DNA of 9,090 bases from CBDUQP01 sp965369385 (GTDB taxonomy: Bacteria > Planctomycetota > Phycisphaerae > SM23-33), in contig CBDUQP010000127.1 in assembly GCA_965369385.1 (NCBI GenBank), positions 1-9,090 of the forward strand. The letters run 5' to 3'. The translations under genes and the position numbers were made by a program. The notes beneath the pieces were generated by a model. The model saw only the letters and a program-made list of their open reading frames with translations, had not been told where the DNA came from and did not search any database. This document shows, one piece after another, positions 1 through 6,763 of this stretch (position 1 is the first letter of the stretch; every line of letters starts with the position of its first letter).

Positions 1-1
1 T

Positions 2-106
2 GCTTTTAAAGCGAAGCTAATGCCTTATGAAGAAGCACTTATCTCATGCCAGAAAGAAATCTCGTACACAGCCTACCGGGCTACCAGCGCCAAGAATAAT
101 CAGTAG
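2..106 (+). CDS. C-terminal tail of an unidentified protein (partial at the window edge)
   Basis: An open frame enters from the left edge and runs 34 codons to a TAG at 104-106. It ends in a polar tail (…RATSAKNNQ), which looks like a normal C-terminus. No motif is present that would identify the family, and the start lies outside the window. It converges on queC with 145 bp between the two stop codons. The other two plus-strand frames close early here (one has TAA at 7-9), which supports this frame. The alternative is that it is a chance open stretch, since 34 codons is weak evidence on its own. Confidence 0.4.
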   Translation, partial: AFKAKLMPYEEALISCQKEISYTAYRATSAKNNQ

Positions 107-125
107 GCTGTAACAGGAAGAATCT

Positions 126-139
126 CAGATGGTAATCTG
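126..139. repeat. Small hairpin, 5-bp stem with 4-base loop
   Basis: CAGAT at 126-130 pairs with ATCTG at 135-139 around a GGTA loop. It lies between the convergent ends of the partial left gene and queC, next to the perfect palindrome at 147-164. No T-run follows in either direction, so a terminator role is not supported. It may be chance. Confidence 0.25.
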
Positions 140-146
140 TCCGCAA

Positions 147-164
147 TCCCGATGTACATCGGGA
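147..164. repeat. Perfect 18-bp palindrome between convergent genes
   Basis: TCCCGATGTACATCGGGA reads identically on both strands. As RNA it would form a 7-bp stem around a GTAC loop in either direction of transcription. It sits 40 bp past the stop of the left partial gene and 87 bp past the stop of queC, so it could act as a bidirectional transcript-end hairpin. It lacks a T-tract on both sides, so it is not a classical intrinsic terminator. A protein-binding site or a dispersed genomic palindrome are alternatives. Confidence 0.45.
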
Positions 165-251
165 CCGGATAAGGACTTAAGAATCCAGCAGCCCGACTGG
201 TCTTCGCTCTGCGTGCTACCTCGCGACAAGTCAAATTCGCCATCAAACACA

Positions 252-953
252 CTAGCAACCGTAGCGTGTCGGATCTGCAATGTTCGCCGCGCGGAAGCCC
301 TCGGCCCGCAACCGGCATGAATCGCAATGCCCACACGCCGCGCCGTCTGCCAGCGGCGAATAGCAACTGTGCGTTATCCCGTAATTCACGCCCAGACGCA
401 CCCCCTGACGAATGATCTCAGCCTTGGTCAGCTTAACCAGTGGAGCATGAATGCGAAACTCGCCCTTGCCCTGCACCGATGCGGCAGTAGCCAAATTAGC
501 CAGCTTCTCGAACGCTTCAACAAAGGCAGGCCGGCAATCGGGATATCCGCTGTAGTCCACCGCATTGACACCTATAAAAATGTCAAAACTCTCCAGCACC
601 TCCGCGTAACCAAGAGCTATTGACAAAAATATCGTGTTGCGAGCAGGAACATATGTTACGGGAATGTCACCGATATCCTGGCGATCCAACGGAACGTCTA
701 TCGCGTCGGTCAACGCGCTGCGTCCGAACCCGCCGGCTGCTGACAAGTCTATCCGTACAATGCGATGATCCACCACGCCCAGCGATGCCGCAACAGCCTT
801 GGCGGAATCCAACTCAAACCTGTGACGCTGACCGTAATCAAAACTTAACGCATGACACGCAAACCCGTCTCGTAGCGCCATGGCCAAAGTCGTGGCCGAA
901 TCCAACCCGCCAGACAGCAACACAATAGCCTTCTTCTGTAATTCATCAGTCAT
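252..953 (-). CDS. queC: 7-cyano-7-deazaguanine (preQ0) synthase QueC
   Basis: QueC converts 7-carboxy-7-deazaguanine, ammonia and ATP to preQ0, the cytoplasmic precursor of queuosine in tRNA. The 233-residue protein has the N-terminal PP-loop ATP-binding motif SGGLDS (residues 14-19), the FDYGQRH segment (38-44), the VPARNT segment (102-107) and a zinc site of four cysteines near the C-terminus (C197, C207, C210 and C213, in HSCYSP…CGHCDSC). Length and motifs are those of an intact family member. The frame is open further upstream to 1034, but I chose the ATG at 951-953 because the protein then begins just before the first beta strand of the PP-loop fold, as in the family. A purine-rich GGAAGGGG lies about 15 bases upstream, rather far for a ribosome site. 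The gene is divergent from queF, the next step of the pathway, with 91 bp between their starts. Confidence 0.95.
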   Translation of the reverse strand: MTDELQKKAIVLLSGGLDSATTLAMALRDGFACHALSFDYGQRHRFELDSAKAVAASLGVVDHRIVRIDLSAAGGFGRSALTDAIDVPLDRQDIGDIPVTYVPARNTIFLSIALGYAEVLESFDIFIGVNAVDYSGYPDCRPAFVEAFEKLANLATAASVQGKGEFRIHAPLVKLTKAEIIRQGVRLGVNYGITHSCYSPLADGAACGHCDSCRLRAEGFRAANIADPTRYGC

Positions 954-1044
954 AATACAAAATGTACACCCCTTCCGTTTTGGATGCAATCTGTGTAAAT
1001 TAATGTGCTCCACAAAAAATACATACGTCGGCAAGGAAAAGAAT
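954..1044. promoter_or_regulatory. Divergent queC/queF intergenic region
   Basis: These 91 bp must hold the promoters for both queC (leftward) and queF (rightward), because the two genes start back to back. It is AT-richer than the flanking genes. I could not pick out a convincing -35/-10 pair with normal spacing on either strand. I see no preQ1 riboswitch signature, such as a C-rich loop pairing with an A-rich tail and a masked ribosome site. The queF ribosome-binding site AAGGAA lies at its right end (1033-1038). Confidence 0.4.
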
Positions 1045-1389
1045 ATGGCTGAACTGGAAACATTCGAAAACCCACACCCTCATCGCGACTACCTCATAAA
1101 GCACGTCGCCCCTGAGTTTACTTCCGTATGCCCAAAGACAGGCCAGCCGGACTTCGGCACGATTGAACTCGAATACATCGCCGACAAGACCTGCGTGGAA
1201 CTCAAGAGCCTGAAGTTCTATCTTCAGGGATACCGCAACACGGGCGTATTCTACGAAGATGTGGTGAACAATATCCTCGACGACCTGGTGGCCGCGCTTT
1301 CACCCCGACGAATGAAAGTGACCGGCTCGTTCACACCACGAGGCGGGATGCACTCTGTCGTTACCGCCGAGCACAACCCTGCCAAGTAA
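1045..1389 (+). CDS. queF: NADPH-dependent 7-cyano-7-deazaguanine (preQ0) reductase QueF, short single-domain type
   Basis: QueF reduces the nitrile of preQ0 to the aminomethyl group of preQ1 with two NADPH, the step after QueC. The 114-residue protein matches the short unimodular class typified by Bacillus. It has FTSVCPKTGQPDF with the catalytic cysteine C29 and proton-donor aspartate D36, the ELKS substrate motif (52-55), SLKFYLQGYRN, the FYEDV segment with the conserved glutamate E71, and FTPRGG near the end. The usual FHE is FYE here, a variant I believe is common in this class. The ATG at 1045 is chosen because AAGGAA lies six bases upstream. The frame is open back to 880, but that extension overlaps queC antisense. 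The apbE gene follows after 13 bp, so the two are probably one transcript. Confidence 0.96.
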   Translation: MAELETFENPHPHRDYLIKHVAPEFTSVCPKTGQPDFGTIELEYIADKTCVELKSLKFYLQGYRNTGVFYEDVVNNILDDLVAALSPRRMKVTGSFTPRGGMHSVVTAEHNPAK

Positions 1390-1402
1390 ACAGGCGATCC
1401 AA

Positions 1403-2503
1403 ATGACCGAGAATAGAAGAAAGACCATCGCAACCGCAACCCTTCTTGTACTAACGGCAATAGTGCTGTGGCAACTCGCGGTAACCGGGCGGAACAGAGT
1501 CCGGGAATTTGCTGCATCCCCAAAGGGCATAATGGGGACAAGCACGAAATTGCGTGTAGTCTTCAAGACGCAAGATGCCAAGCTGGCAGCCGAAGCCCTC
1601 GACGGGGCAGAAATCGCCCTCAACCGGGTAGAAGCTGTCATGAGCAGGCGCATCGAGGCGTCTGAACTGTCCAAACTCAACCGCGCACCTGCCGGCAGAG
1701 AAATTGAACTCTCACCTGCACTCATGGAAGTTCTGCGAACTGCACAGAAGGTATCCATGCAAACAGATGGAGCGTTCGACGTTACCTGCCTGCCCGTAAT
1801 CCAACTGTGGAAGAATGCCGCCAGGACAAATGCCATGCCCTCAGATGAAGCGGTGGCGGCTTCCCTTGCAAGATGTGGGTGGCGAAAACTCGAACTGGCA
1901 AACAACGCAGCAGTCAAGCAATCCGCCAACCTCCATATAGACCTTGGAGCAATCGCCAAGGGTTATGGGATTGATATGGCAGTGCAAGCCATGCAGGCGT
2001 CAGGGGCCCTTGGCGGGATAGTTGATGTGGGCGGCGACGTGCGGTGTTTCGGAAAACCGAGCCTCACCGACAACTGGCTGGTAAATATCAAGAGCCCCTT
2101 CAGCGACAAGTGGATATTCGCATCTCTCAAACTCAAGCAGGGCGCCGTCTGCACAAGCGGAGACTACGAAAGATTCAGCGAGATCAACACCCAACGGTTC
2201 AGCCACATACTGGACCTGAGAACCGGCAAACCCGCTGACAGCGTGCCATCAGTCACAGTGGTCGCACCAACTGCCATCATCGCCGACGCATGGGCGACCG
2301 CTCTGAGTTCCCTGGGAGAAGAAGGACTAAAACTCATCCCCGCCGAAAGCGATATCAAGGTTATGATGATCGTCGGAACACGCGAGAAGCACAAGATAAT
2401 CACCTCGGGCAAAGGGTTCGACGAACTTATCGTGGCAATGACACCCGCAGTTCGCCCGCCGGCAAAGAAGAAGGCCAAACCCGGAAACAACGCCGGCCGG
2501 TAA
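1403..2503 (+). CDS. apbE: Membrane-anchored FAD:protein FMN transferase ApbE
   Basis: ApbE splits FAD and attaches FMN through a phosphoester to a threonine of target proteins, notably RnfD, RnfG and the Nqr equivalents, on the outer face of the cytoplasmic membrane. The 366-residue protein has an N-terminal membrane helix (about 8-27) after a basic start and no lipobox cysteine, so it is probably helix-anchored rather than a lipoprotein. Family motifs in order: IMGT (43-46), DGAFDVT (122-128), DLGAIAKGYGID (180-191), VDVGGDV (207-213), TSGDYERF (251-258), SHILD (267-271) and ADAWATAL (294-301), whose D295 and T299 correspond to magnesium ligands. The tail (about 351-366) is basic and proline- and lysine-rich. 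A weak AGGCG precedes the ATG. It follows queF by 13 bp and converges on the rnf operon, whose two acceptor threonines are intact, so RnfD and RnfG are its likely substrates. Confidence 0.94.
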   Translation: MTENRRKTIATATLLVLTAIVLWQLAVTGRNRVREFAASPKGIMGTSTKLRVVFKTQDAKLAAEALDGAEIALNRVEAVMSRRIEASELSKLNRAPAGREIELSPALMEVLRTAQKVSMQTDGAFDVTCLPVIQLWKNAARTNAMPSDEAVAASLARCGWRKLELANNAAVKQSANLHIDLGAIAKGYGIDMAVQAMQASGALGGIVDVGGDVRCFGKPSLTDNWLVNIKSPFSDKWIFASLKLKQGAVCTSGDYERFSEINTQRFSHILDLRTGKPADSVPSVTVVAPTAIIADAWATALSSLGEEGLKLIPAESDIKVMMIVGTREKHKIITSGKGFDELIVAMTPAVRPPAKKKAKPGNNAGR

Positions 2504-2658
2504 ACCGAGATATTCAGTCGAACGATCTCTAGTTTACGTGGGAAGCAATCTGCTTAGAGGTGTGAGGCCGGGGTACAGGCTCAGGTTTGGGCAGCACTCC
2601 ATGCAGAACACTGGCCACCCCATCCGAATAATGCACTACACATCCGGTAAAATTGGGC
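2504..2658. other. Convergent apbE/rnfB intergenic region
   Basis: These 155 bp separate the stop codons of apbE and rnfB. Only weak structures are visible: GAGAT (2507-2511) with ATCTC (2525-2529) across a 13-base loop, followed by TAGTTT, just after apbE, and an imperfect GC-rich stem containing wobble pairs on the rnfB side. Neither is a convincing terminator. No protein-coding frame of note was found. Confidence 0.4.
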
Positions 2659-3573
2659 TTATCCGTGCCACTCGGTATCGTCTACTGTTGTCTTGAAGTC
2701 AGGACGCGATATCGCGGGCGATTCCTCGTCGGAAACTGCTGCCAAATCCTGCTCGGTTGGCTTGCCCACCATCAACAAACGTTTCTGCGGACACTTCGCG
2801 ATGGCCGCCCCAAGCCCCTCAGCTTCTTCAGATGTGTAAGCTTCGTAATCCAATTCCGGAATAAGACTGTCATCTTTGAACGTAAAGAGTTCGCTCAGCT
2901 TTCCGCAAGCCCGGCATCCGATGCAACCAACCGTACAGACTGATTTCACTTCTTTTCCAAAGTCAGCATTGCTGCAAGTTACCGCAAGCATCTTCGACTT
3001 TTTGAACGGTGCCATCGTAATGATATGGCGGGGGCAGATGTCTTCACACGCGCCGCAACCCACGCATTTGTCATAGTCCACCATGGCAAGACCATCGACC
3101 ACCTGGATCGCATCAAACTCACAGACCGATCTGCAATCACCAAAGCCCATGCATCCGTAAGTACAACCTTGAACGCCGGCTACCATGTTCGCCGCAGTAC
3201 AGGTCTGCTCGCCTTCATACTCGGTTCGACCCAGGCGTTGTTCAAATGTTGCACCGCAGTGAACTACCGGCCTGTAGGGCCAGGACTGCTCCACATCCAC
3301 GCCAAGAATGTCCGCAAGGGCCTGTGCACAACTTTCTCCGCCGACGGGACACTTGTTGACAGCAGCACCATCAAGGACCACTGCCTCTGCATAATCGCTG
3401 CAACCCAGGTATCCGCATCCACCGCAATTCGCGCCAGGCAGCGCCAAGCTGCACGCATCTATGCGTGGATCAACTTCCACATGAAACGTGCGGTTAGCCC
3501 ATCCAAGAACCCAGGCCATGCATATCGCCAATACCAGCATGGTGCAGGCGGCAAGTGTAATTATCGTTCCCAT
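2659..3573 (-). CDS. rnfB: Rnf complex subunit B, multi-cluster ferredoxin-like electron input protein
   Basis: RnfB exchanges electrons with soluble ferredoxin at the cytoplasmic face. The 304-residue protein has an N-terminal membrane helix (about 3-25), then the RnfB [4Fe-4S] domain (LPGANCGGCGYLGC…CPVGG; C50, C53, C58, C75). Next comes a two-cluster ferredoxin module (C137, C141, C147, C151 and C170, C173, C176, C180; 'CVGCGACEDICP'). A second module begins GCIGCRAC (C217, C220, C223) but continues GKLSELF instead of the usual KxCP, and its second half keeps only C261 ('KCP'). By the crossed ligand rule of 2[4Fe-4S] ferredoxins, one cluster (C217, C220, C223, C261) could still form while the other has lost its ligands. 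The acidic C-terminal tail (about 271-304) has no recognised motif. AGAGG lies five bases before the ATG. It is the last gene of the operon, 55 bp after rnfA. Confidence 0.95.
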   Translation of the reverse strand: MGTIITLAACTMLVLAICMAWVLGWANRTFHVEVDPRIDACSLALPGANCGGCGYLGCSDYAEAVVLDGAAVNKCPVGGESCAQALADILGVDVEQSWPYRPVVHCGATFEQRLGRTEYEGEQTCTAANMVAGVQGCTYGCMGFGDCRSVCEFDAIQVVDGLAMVDYDKCVGCGACEDICPRHIITMAPFKKSKMLAVTCSNADFGKEVKSVCTVGCIGCRACGKLSELFTFKDDSLIPELDYEAYTSEEAEGLGAAIAKCPQKRLLMVGKPTEQDLAAVSDEESPAISRPDFKTTVDDTEWHG

Positions 3574-3628
3574 ATCAGCCTCTTAACTTCTATATTTCAG
3601 CTTCTCGTACAGACAGCGGTCCAAATGC

Positions 3629-4309
3629 TCAGCTCCCGATCATCAACGTTCGCAATCTTTCGCCAACGCCGGTGAATGCGAAGAACGCCAGCGACAGGAT
3701 GCCGGCCACTATGAGCGTGATGCCCGCTCCACGCAGGGGCTTGGGCACGTCGCAGTGGTCCAGATCTTCGCGGATGCCCGCCATTATCACGATGGCTATC
3801 AGGAAACCGATACCACCGAATATCGCCAGAGTAAGGCTCTGTCCGAGATCCCACACCTTGGCGGGATTATCCTCTGACGCCACGTGCTTCATTATCTCAA
3901 GGCATGCGAACAGGATCGCACAGTTAGTTGTGATCAGCGGCAAGAACACGCCGAACGATTTGTACAACGGTGGGAAGAACTTGCGAACATACATCTCCAC
4001 GAACTGCACCGACGAGGCAATCACGAAGATGTAGACTATGTAGCAAAGGACGGTCAGGTCTATCTCGCTGCTGCCCGTGATCCACGCCGTCAGCGGGGCT
4101 CCCGGCCGAAGTATGTAGTAAGTAAACACCCAACTCAGGAATGCGGCGATCGTAATGACAAACGTGACCGCGCAGCCCATGCCGAATGCCATGTCCACTC
4201 TTCGTGACACGCCAATAAACGGGCAAATGCCGACAAAATACGTCAGGACGAAGTTGCTCACTATCGCCGCGCCAATGGCGGTCAGAATCAGTTCTGCAAG
4301 GTATTCCAT
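3629..4309 (-). CDS. rnfA: Rnf complex membrane subunit A
   Basis: RnfA (homologue of NqrE) pairs with RnfE in the membrane core and supplies two of the cysteines holding the buried iron-sulfur cluster that passes electrons across the membrane. The 226-residue hydrophobic protein has about six membrane helices. Its signatures are NFVLTYFVGICPFIGVSRR, with ligand C29, and LPLITTNCAI, with ligand C130. The C-terminal part has DLDHCDVPKPLRGAGI and then SLAFFAFTG. Length is slightly above the roughly 190-200 usual for the family, with the surplus in the loop between about residues 66 and 86. An extra cysteine, C136, sits six residues after ligand C130. The start is preceded by a purine-rich but weak ribosome site (AAAGAAGCTGAAGAAACT). 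It lies 56 bp after rnfE. Confidence 0.95.
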   Translation of the reverse strand: MEYLAELILTAIGAAIVSNFVLTYFVGICPFIGVSRRVDMAFGMGCAVTFVITIAAFLSWVFTYYILRPGAPLTAWITGSSEIDLTVLCYIVYIFVIASSVQFVEMYVRKFFPPLYKSFGVFLPLITTNCAILFACLEIMKHVASEDNPAKVWDLGQSLTLAIFGGIGFLIAIVIMAGIREDLDHCDVPKPLRGAGITLIVAGILSLAFFAFTGVGERLRTLMIGS

Positions 4310-4365
4310 AGTTTCTTCAGCTTCTTTCCGATCAGAAAGACCAATACAATTTCACATACACCATG

Positions 4366-4992
4366 TCAGGCTGCGGCCTTCTTCTTGCCCCAGGCGCTTC
4401 CTATCCAATTTGCTGCGCCCAGTAACAAACCGAGCGTGAAAAACGCACCCGGAGCCAGCGTCATCACACCCCAGTTAGGCCAGCTTTCCGGAAGCACCCG
4501 AACTTCAAACCACAGCCCCGTGCCCAAAATCTCCCTCACCGTGGCAACCGAAGCCAGCGCAAGTGCAAAGCCAATCGACTGGCCGACCGCATCCGACGCC
4601 GCAGTCAACACGTTCTGCTTGGAGGCACATACCTCACAGCGACAGATGATCACGCAGTTCACGATAATCAGCGGAATATATGGGCCGAGCAGCTTGCTCA
4701 TGTCGTACATGTAAGCGGCCAGGAACTTATCGGCGATGGTCACAAACGTCGCAATCGTGAGCGTGAAGACCAGGATTCGCAGGTGTGGCTTGAGTATGTT
4801 GCGAATGAGGCTGGTGATGACGTTCGCACAAATCATCACGAACGCGACCGCCCCAGCCATGGTCATTGCGCCTTTCATGCTGGCCGTCACCGCCAATATG
4901 GGGCACATACCGAGCAACTGGCGATACACGGGATTCTCCGGGATTACTCCCTGAACAAATCGCTCGTAAGGTGTGGGTCCATCATTAGCCAT
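4366..4992 (-). CDS. rnfE: Rnf complex membrane subunit E
   Basis: RnfE (homologue of NqrD) is the inverted-topology partner of RnfA in the membrane core. The 208-residue protein has about six membrane helices. It carries the cluster ligands C30 (in LLGMCPILAVT) and C113 (in IPLIIVNCVII), and the conserved REILGTG segment near 152-158. Directly after C113 the family normally reads GRAEAFA; here it reads CRCEVCA, giving three extra cysteines (C117, C119, C122). The C-terminus ends in a lysine- and alanine-rich GKKKAAA. The ATG at 4990-4992 has a good ribosome site, AAGGAA, six bases upstream. It is 42 bp after rnfG and belongs to the same operon. Confidence 0.95.
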   Translation of the reverse strand: MANDGPTPYERFVQGVIPENPVYRQLLGMCPILAVTASMKGAMTMAGAVAFVMICANVITSLIRNILKPHLRILVFTLTIATFVTIADKFLAAYMYDMSKLLGPYIPLIIVNCVIICRCEVCASKQNVLTAASDAVGQSIGFALALASVATVREILGTGLWFEVRVLPESWPNWGVMTLAPGAFFTLGLLLGAANWIGSAWGKKKAAA

Positions 4993-5034
4993 CGTTTATT
5001 CCTTGTCCTTCTCGACAGATGCGTTCAGCGCGAA

Positions 5035-5625
5035 CTATTTTGACTCTAGCGATTCGCGATACTTTGCCACCGTCTTGTTAACGATCTCGCACACACTCTT
5101 GGAAGAAACGGTGGCACCGGAGATCGCCTGTATCTCGTTGGCCTTGTCCTTGGGGACAGACTTGACCGCAACAACGGGCCTGCTCGTATCAAGCTTCTTC
5201 GCGGCTGCAAATTCGCCCAGAAACGCCTCGCCCTTGATCTTGTCGCCAAGGTTCGGCGTCTCTTTGCATTCCAGCACATACAGGCCGGTAATCAGCGTGC
5301 CTTCGGCATTAACGCCGATCAGCACCTCGATTATGTCAGCATATCCCGGGCCCTTGCCTTGCAACACAACACCCACCTGCTTGCCGGATTCGTCGAGCGC
5401 CAGGTAACGCTTACCCTCGCCCTTACCCGTAGTCTCGTCCAGCTTGCCCTTTACCGCGCCGGGCACGAGGCTGGGAATCCGCTTCATGGCTTCGCCAAGC
5501 TTGTTGTCATCTATGGTATCGCGCAACCCCAGATGAACTCCCGCAAGCGCGACACCAAAAACCACAGCAAGCAATAGAACCAGCCAGGCGTCTGCCAGGT
5601 AACTCTTCTTTTTCGGTTCAGCCAT
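5035..5625 (-). CDS. rnfG: Rnf complex subunit G, covalent FMN carrier
   Basis: RnfG is a single-helix membrane protein whose large soluble domain, facing outward from the cytoplasmic membrane, carries FMN bound to a threonine by ApbE. The 196-residue protein has a basic N-terminus, one membrane helix (about 12-33), the FMN-binding domain core GPGYADIIEVLIGV followed by CKETPNLGDKI (ETPxLG signature), and the flavinylation motif SGATVSS with acceptor T172. I chose the ATG at 5623-5625 over an in-frame TTG at 5647-5649, because AGGAAG lies eight bases before the ATG and no ribosome site precedes the TTG. The longer form would only add eight polar residues. It follows rnfD by 46 bp and precedes rnfE by 42 bp. 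Confidence 0.94.
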   Translation of the reverse strand: MAEPKKKSYLADAWLVLLLAVVFGVALAGVHLGLRDTIDDNKLGEAMKRIPSLVPGAVKGKLDETTGKGEGKRYLALDESGKQVGVVLQGKGPGYADIIEVLIGVNAEGTLITGLYVLECKETPNLGDKIKGEAFLGEFAAAKKLDTSRPVVAVKSVPKDKANEIQAISGATVSSKSVCEIVNKTVAKYRESLESK

Positions 5626-5671
5626 TTCCTGCACTTCCTGAATCTTCAATATCTGTCTGCATTAAATGATA

Positions 5672-6763
5672 TTACTGCTTTTTGCCAGCCGGCACGGGCC
5701 CGCCAAGCGGCTTGGGAATGGTCCACCTGTTGATCAACGGAACAAGCGCGTTCATCAACAGAACCGCGAACATCACACCTTCCGGATAGCTGCTGAGCTT
5801 GCGAATCAGCATTACCAACACACCAAAGCCCAAGCCATAAATGAATCGAGCTTTCGGCGTGAGCGGGCTTGTCGCCGGGTCGGTGAGAATAAAGAACGCA
5901 CCCAACAGCAATCCGCCGCCAAGCAGGTGCTGCATCGTATTCATCTGCGAATCGCCGAAAAGGTCTATCAGCCCAGCAATAACCGCCACCGCCACAAGGG
6001 CACCTGCGGGTATCTGCCAGGCGGCTGTCCGCCTGATACACAGGAACAATCCGCCAATCAAACACGCCAGTGCACCTGTCTCGCCCACCGAACCGTTGGT
6101 GTTACCCCAAAACAGATGCCACAGCATTGTCGGGTCATCCCCCGCCGGTTCCTTCGGTTCCTTGGCGTTATCCGCGATCTTCAATTGCGTCATCGGCGTG
6201 GCCTGGCTGACAATCCCAAACGTGCTATCATTCATCCACGGGTAGTCGGCATCTCGCTGCTGCTCGTTAATCACACCCGAAGATGCGCCCAAGGCCCATG
6301 CAAAACCGATCATCACAAACGCTCTGCCAACCATCGCAGGATTAAAGATATTCTGTCCCAGGCCGCCAAACACGATCTTGCCCACGCCCATGGCTGCGGC
6401 GCTGGCAATCACCAGCACATACCACGGCGCGTTCCACGGGACCGACAACGCAAGGATTATGCCCGTAACCACAGCACTGCAATCCGCCACGGATTTAAGC
6501 CCGCTCCTGCCCCGCATCATCGTGAACAGGGCCTCAGCCACCACGCAGCTCACCACGCAAATGGCTATCTGCGTAAGGGCATAAATGCTGAACACCCACA
6601 CCGCCACGATAACCACCGGCAGCAGCGCCAGCAGCACATCCAGCATCATCCGCCTTGTGGTGAATGATGCGTTGTAGCTGTGAGGTGATGGGGAAACGTG
6701 TATCACCGGGGCCGCGACTTGGGCTGCGGCGAGTTCTTCCTGATTTTCAGTCACTTGACTCAT
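5672..6763 (-). CDS. rnfD: Rnf complex membrane subunit D, covalent FMN carrier
   Basis: RnfD (homologue of NqrB) is a polytopic membrane subunit thought to take part in ion translocation, with FMN bound to a threonine. The 363-residue protein begins with a polar, alanine-rich stretch (1-25), then SPHSYNASFTTRRMMLDVLLALLP, typical of the family start. It continues with GLGQNIFNPAMVGRAF (134-149), the flavinylation motif SQATP with acceptor T189, and a C-terminal part with TDPATSPLTP, then YPEGVMFAVLLMNALVPLI. About nine to ten membrane helices are expected. The ATG at 6761-6763 has no clear ribosome-binding site, unlike rnfE and rnfG, although the conserved region fixes the start to within about 25 residues. 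A 165-bp gap separates it from rnfC, while the other rnf gaps are 42-56 bp. Confidence 0.95.
   Translation of the reverse strand: MSQVTENQEELAAAQVAAPVIHVSPSPHSYNASFTTRRMMLDVLLALLPVVIVAVWVFSIYALTQIAICVVSCVVAEALFTMMRGRSGLKSVADCSAVVTGIILALSVPWNAPWYVLVIASAAAMGVGKIVFGGLGQNIFNPAMVGRAFVMIGFAWALGASSGVINEQQRDADYPWMNDSTFGIVSQATPMTQLKIADNAKEPKEPAGDDPTMLWHLFWGNTNGSVGETGALACLIGGLFLCIRRTAAWQIPAGALVAVAVIAGLIDLFGDSQMNTMQHLLGGGLLLGAFFILTDPATSPLTPKARFIYGLGFGVLVMLIRKLSSYPEGVMFAVLLMNALVPLINRWTIPKPLGGPVPAGKKQ

Noticed and set aside
954..1044. Possible preQ1 riboswitch ahead of queC or queF
   Set aside because: Neither strand shows the compact hairpin with A-rich tail of class I or a convincing alternative, and the queF ribosome site is not in an evident anti-ribosome-site stem.
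1300..1959. Minus-strand open frame of about 219 codons opposite apbE
   Set aside because: Shadow of apbE and the end of queF, both strongly supported on the plus strand.
3025..3675. Plus-strand open frame of about 216 codons opposite rnfB
   Set aside because: Shadow of rnfB and the rnfB-rnfA gap; no motif of its own.
5626..5649. Longer RnfG starting at TTG (5647-5649)
   Set aside because: No ribosome site precedes it, while AGGAAG sits eight bases before the ATG at 5625.
5666..6667. Long plus-strand open frame opposite rnfD
   Set aside because: It is antisense to a gene with clear family motifs, is rich in H, R, Q and P as expected of a mirror frame, and has no recognisable domain.
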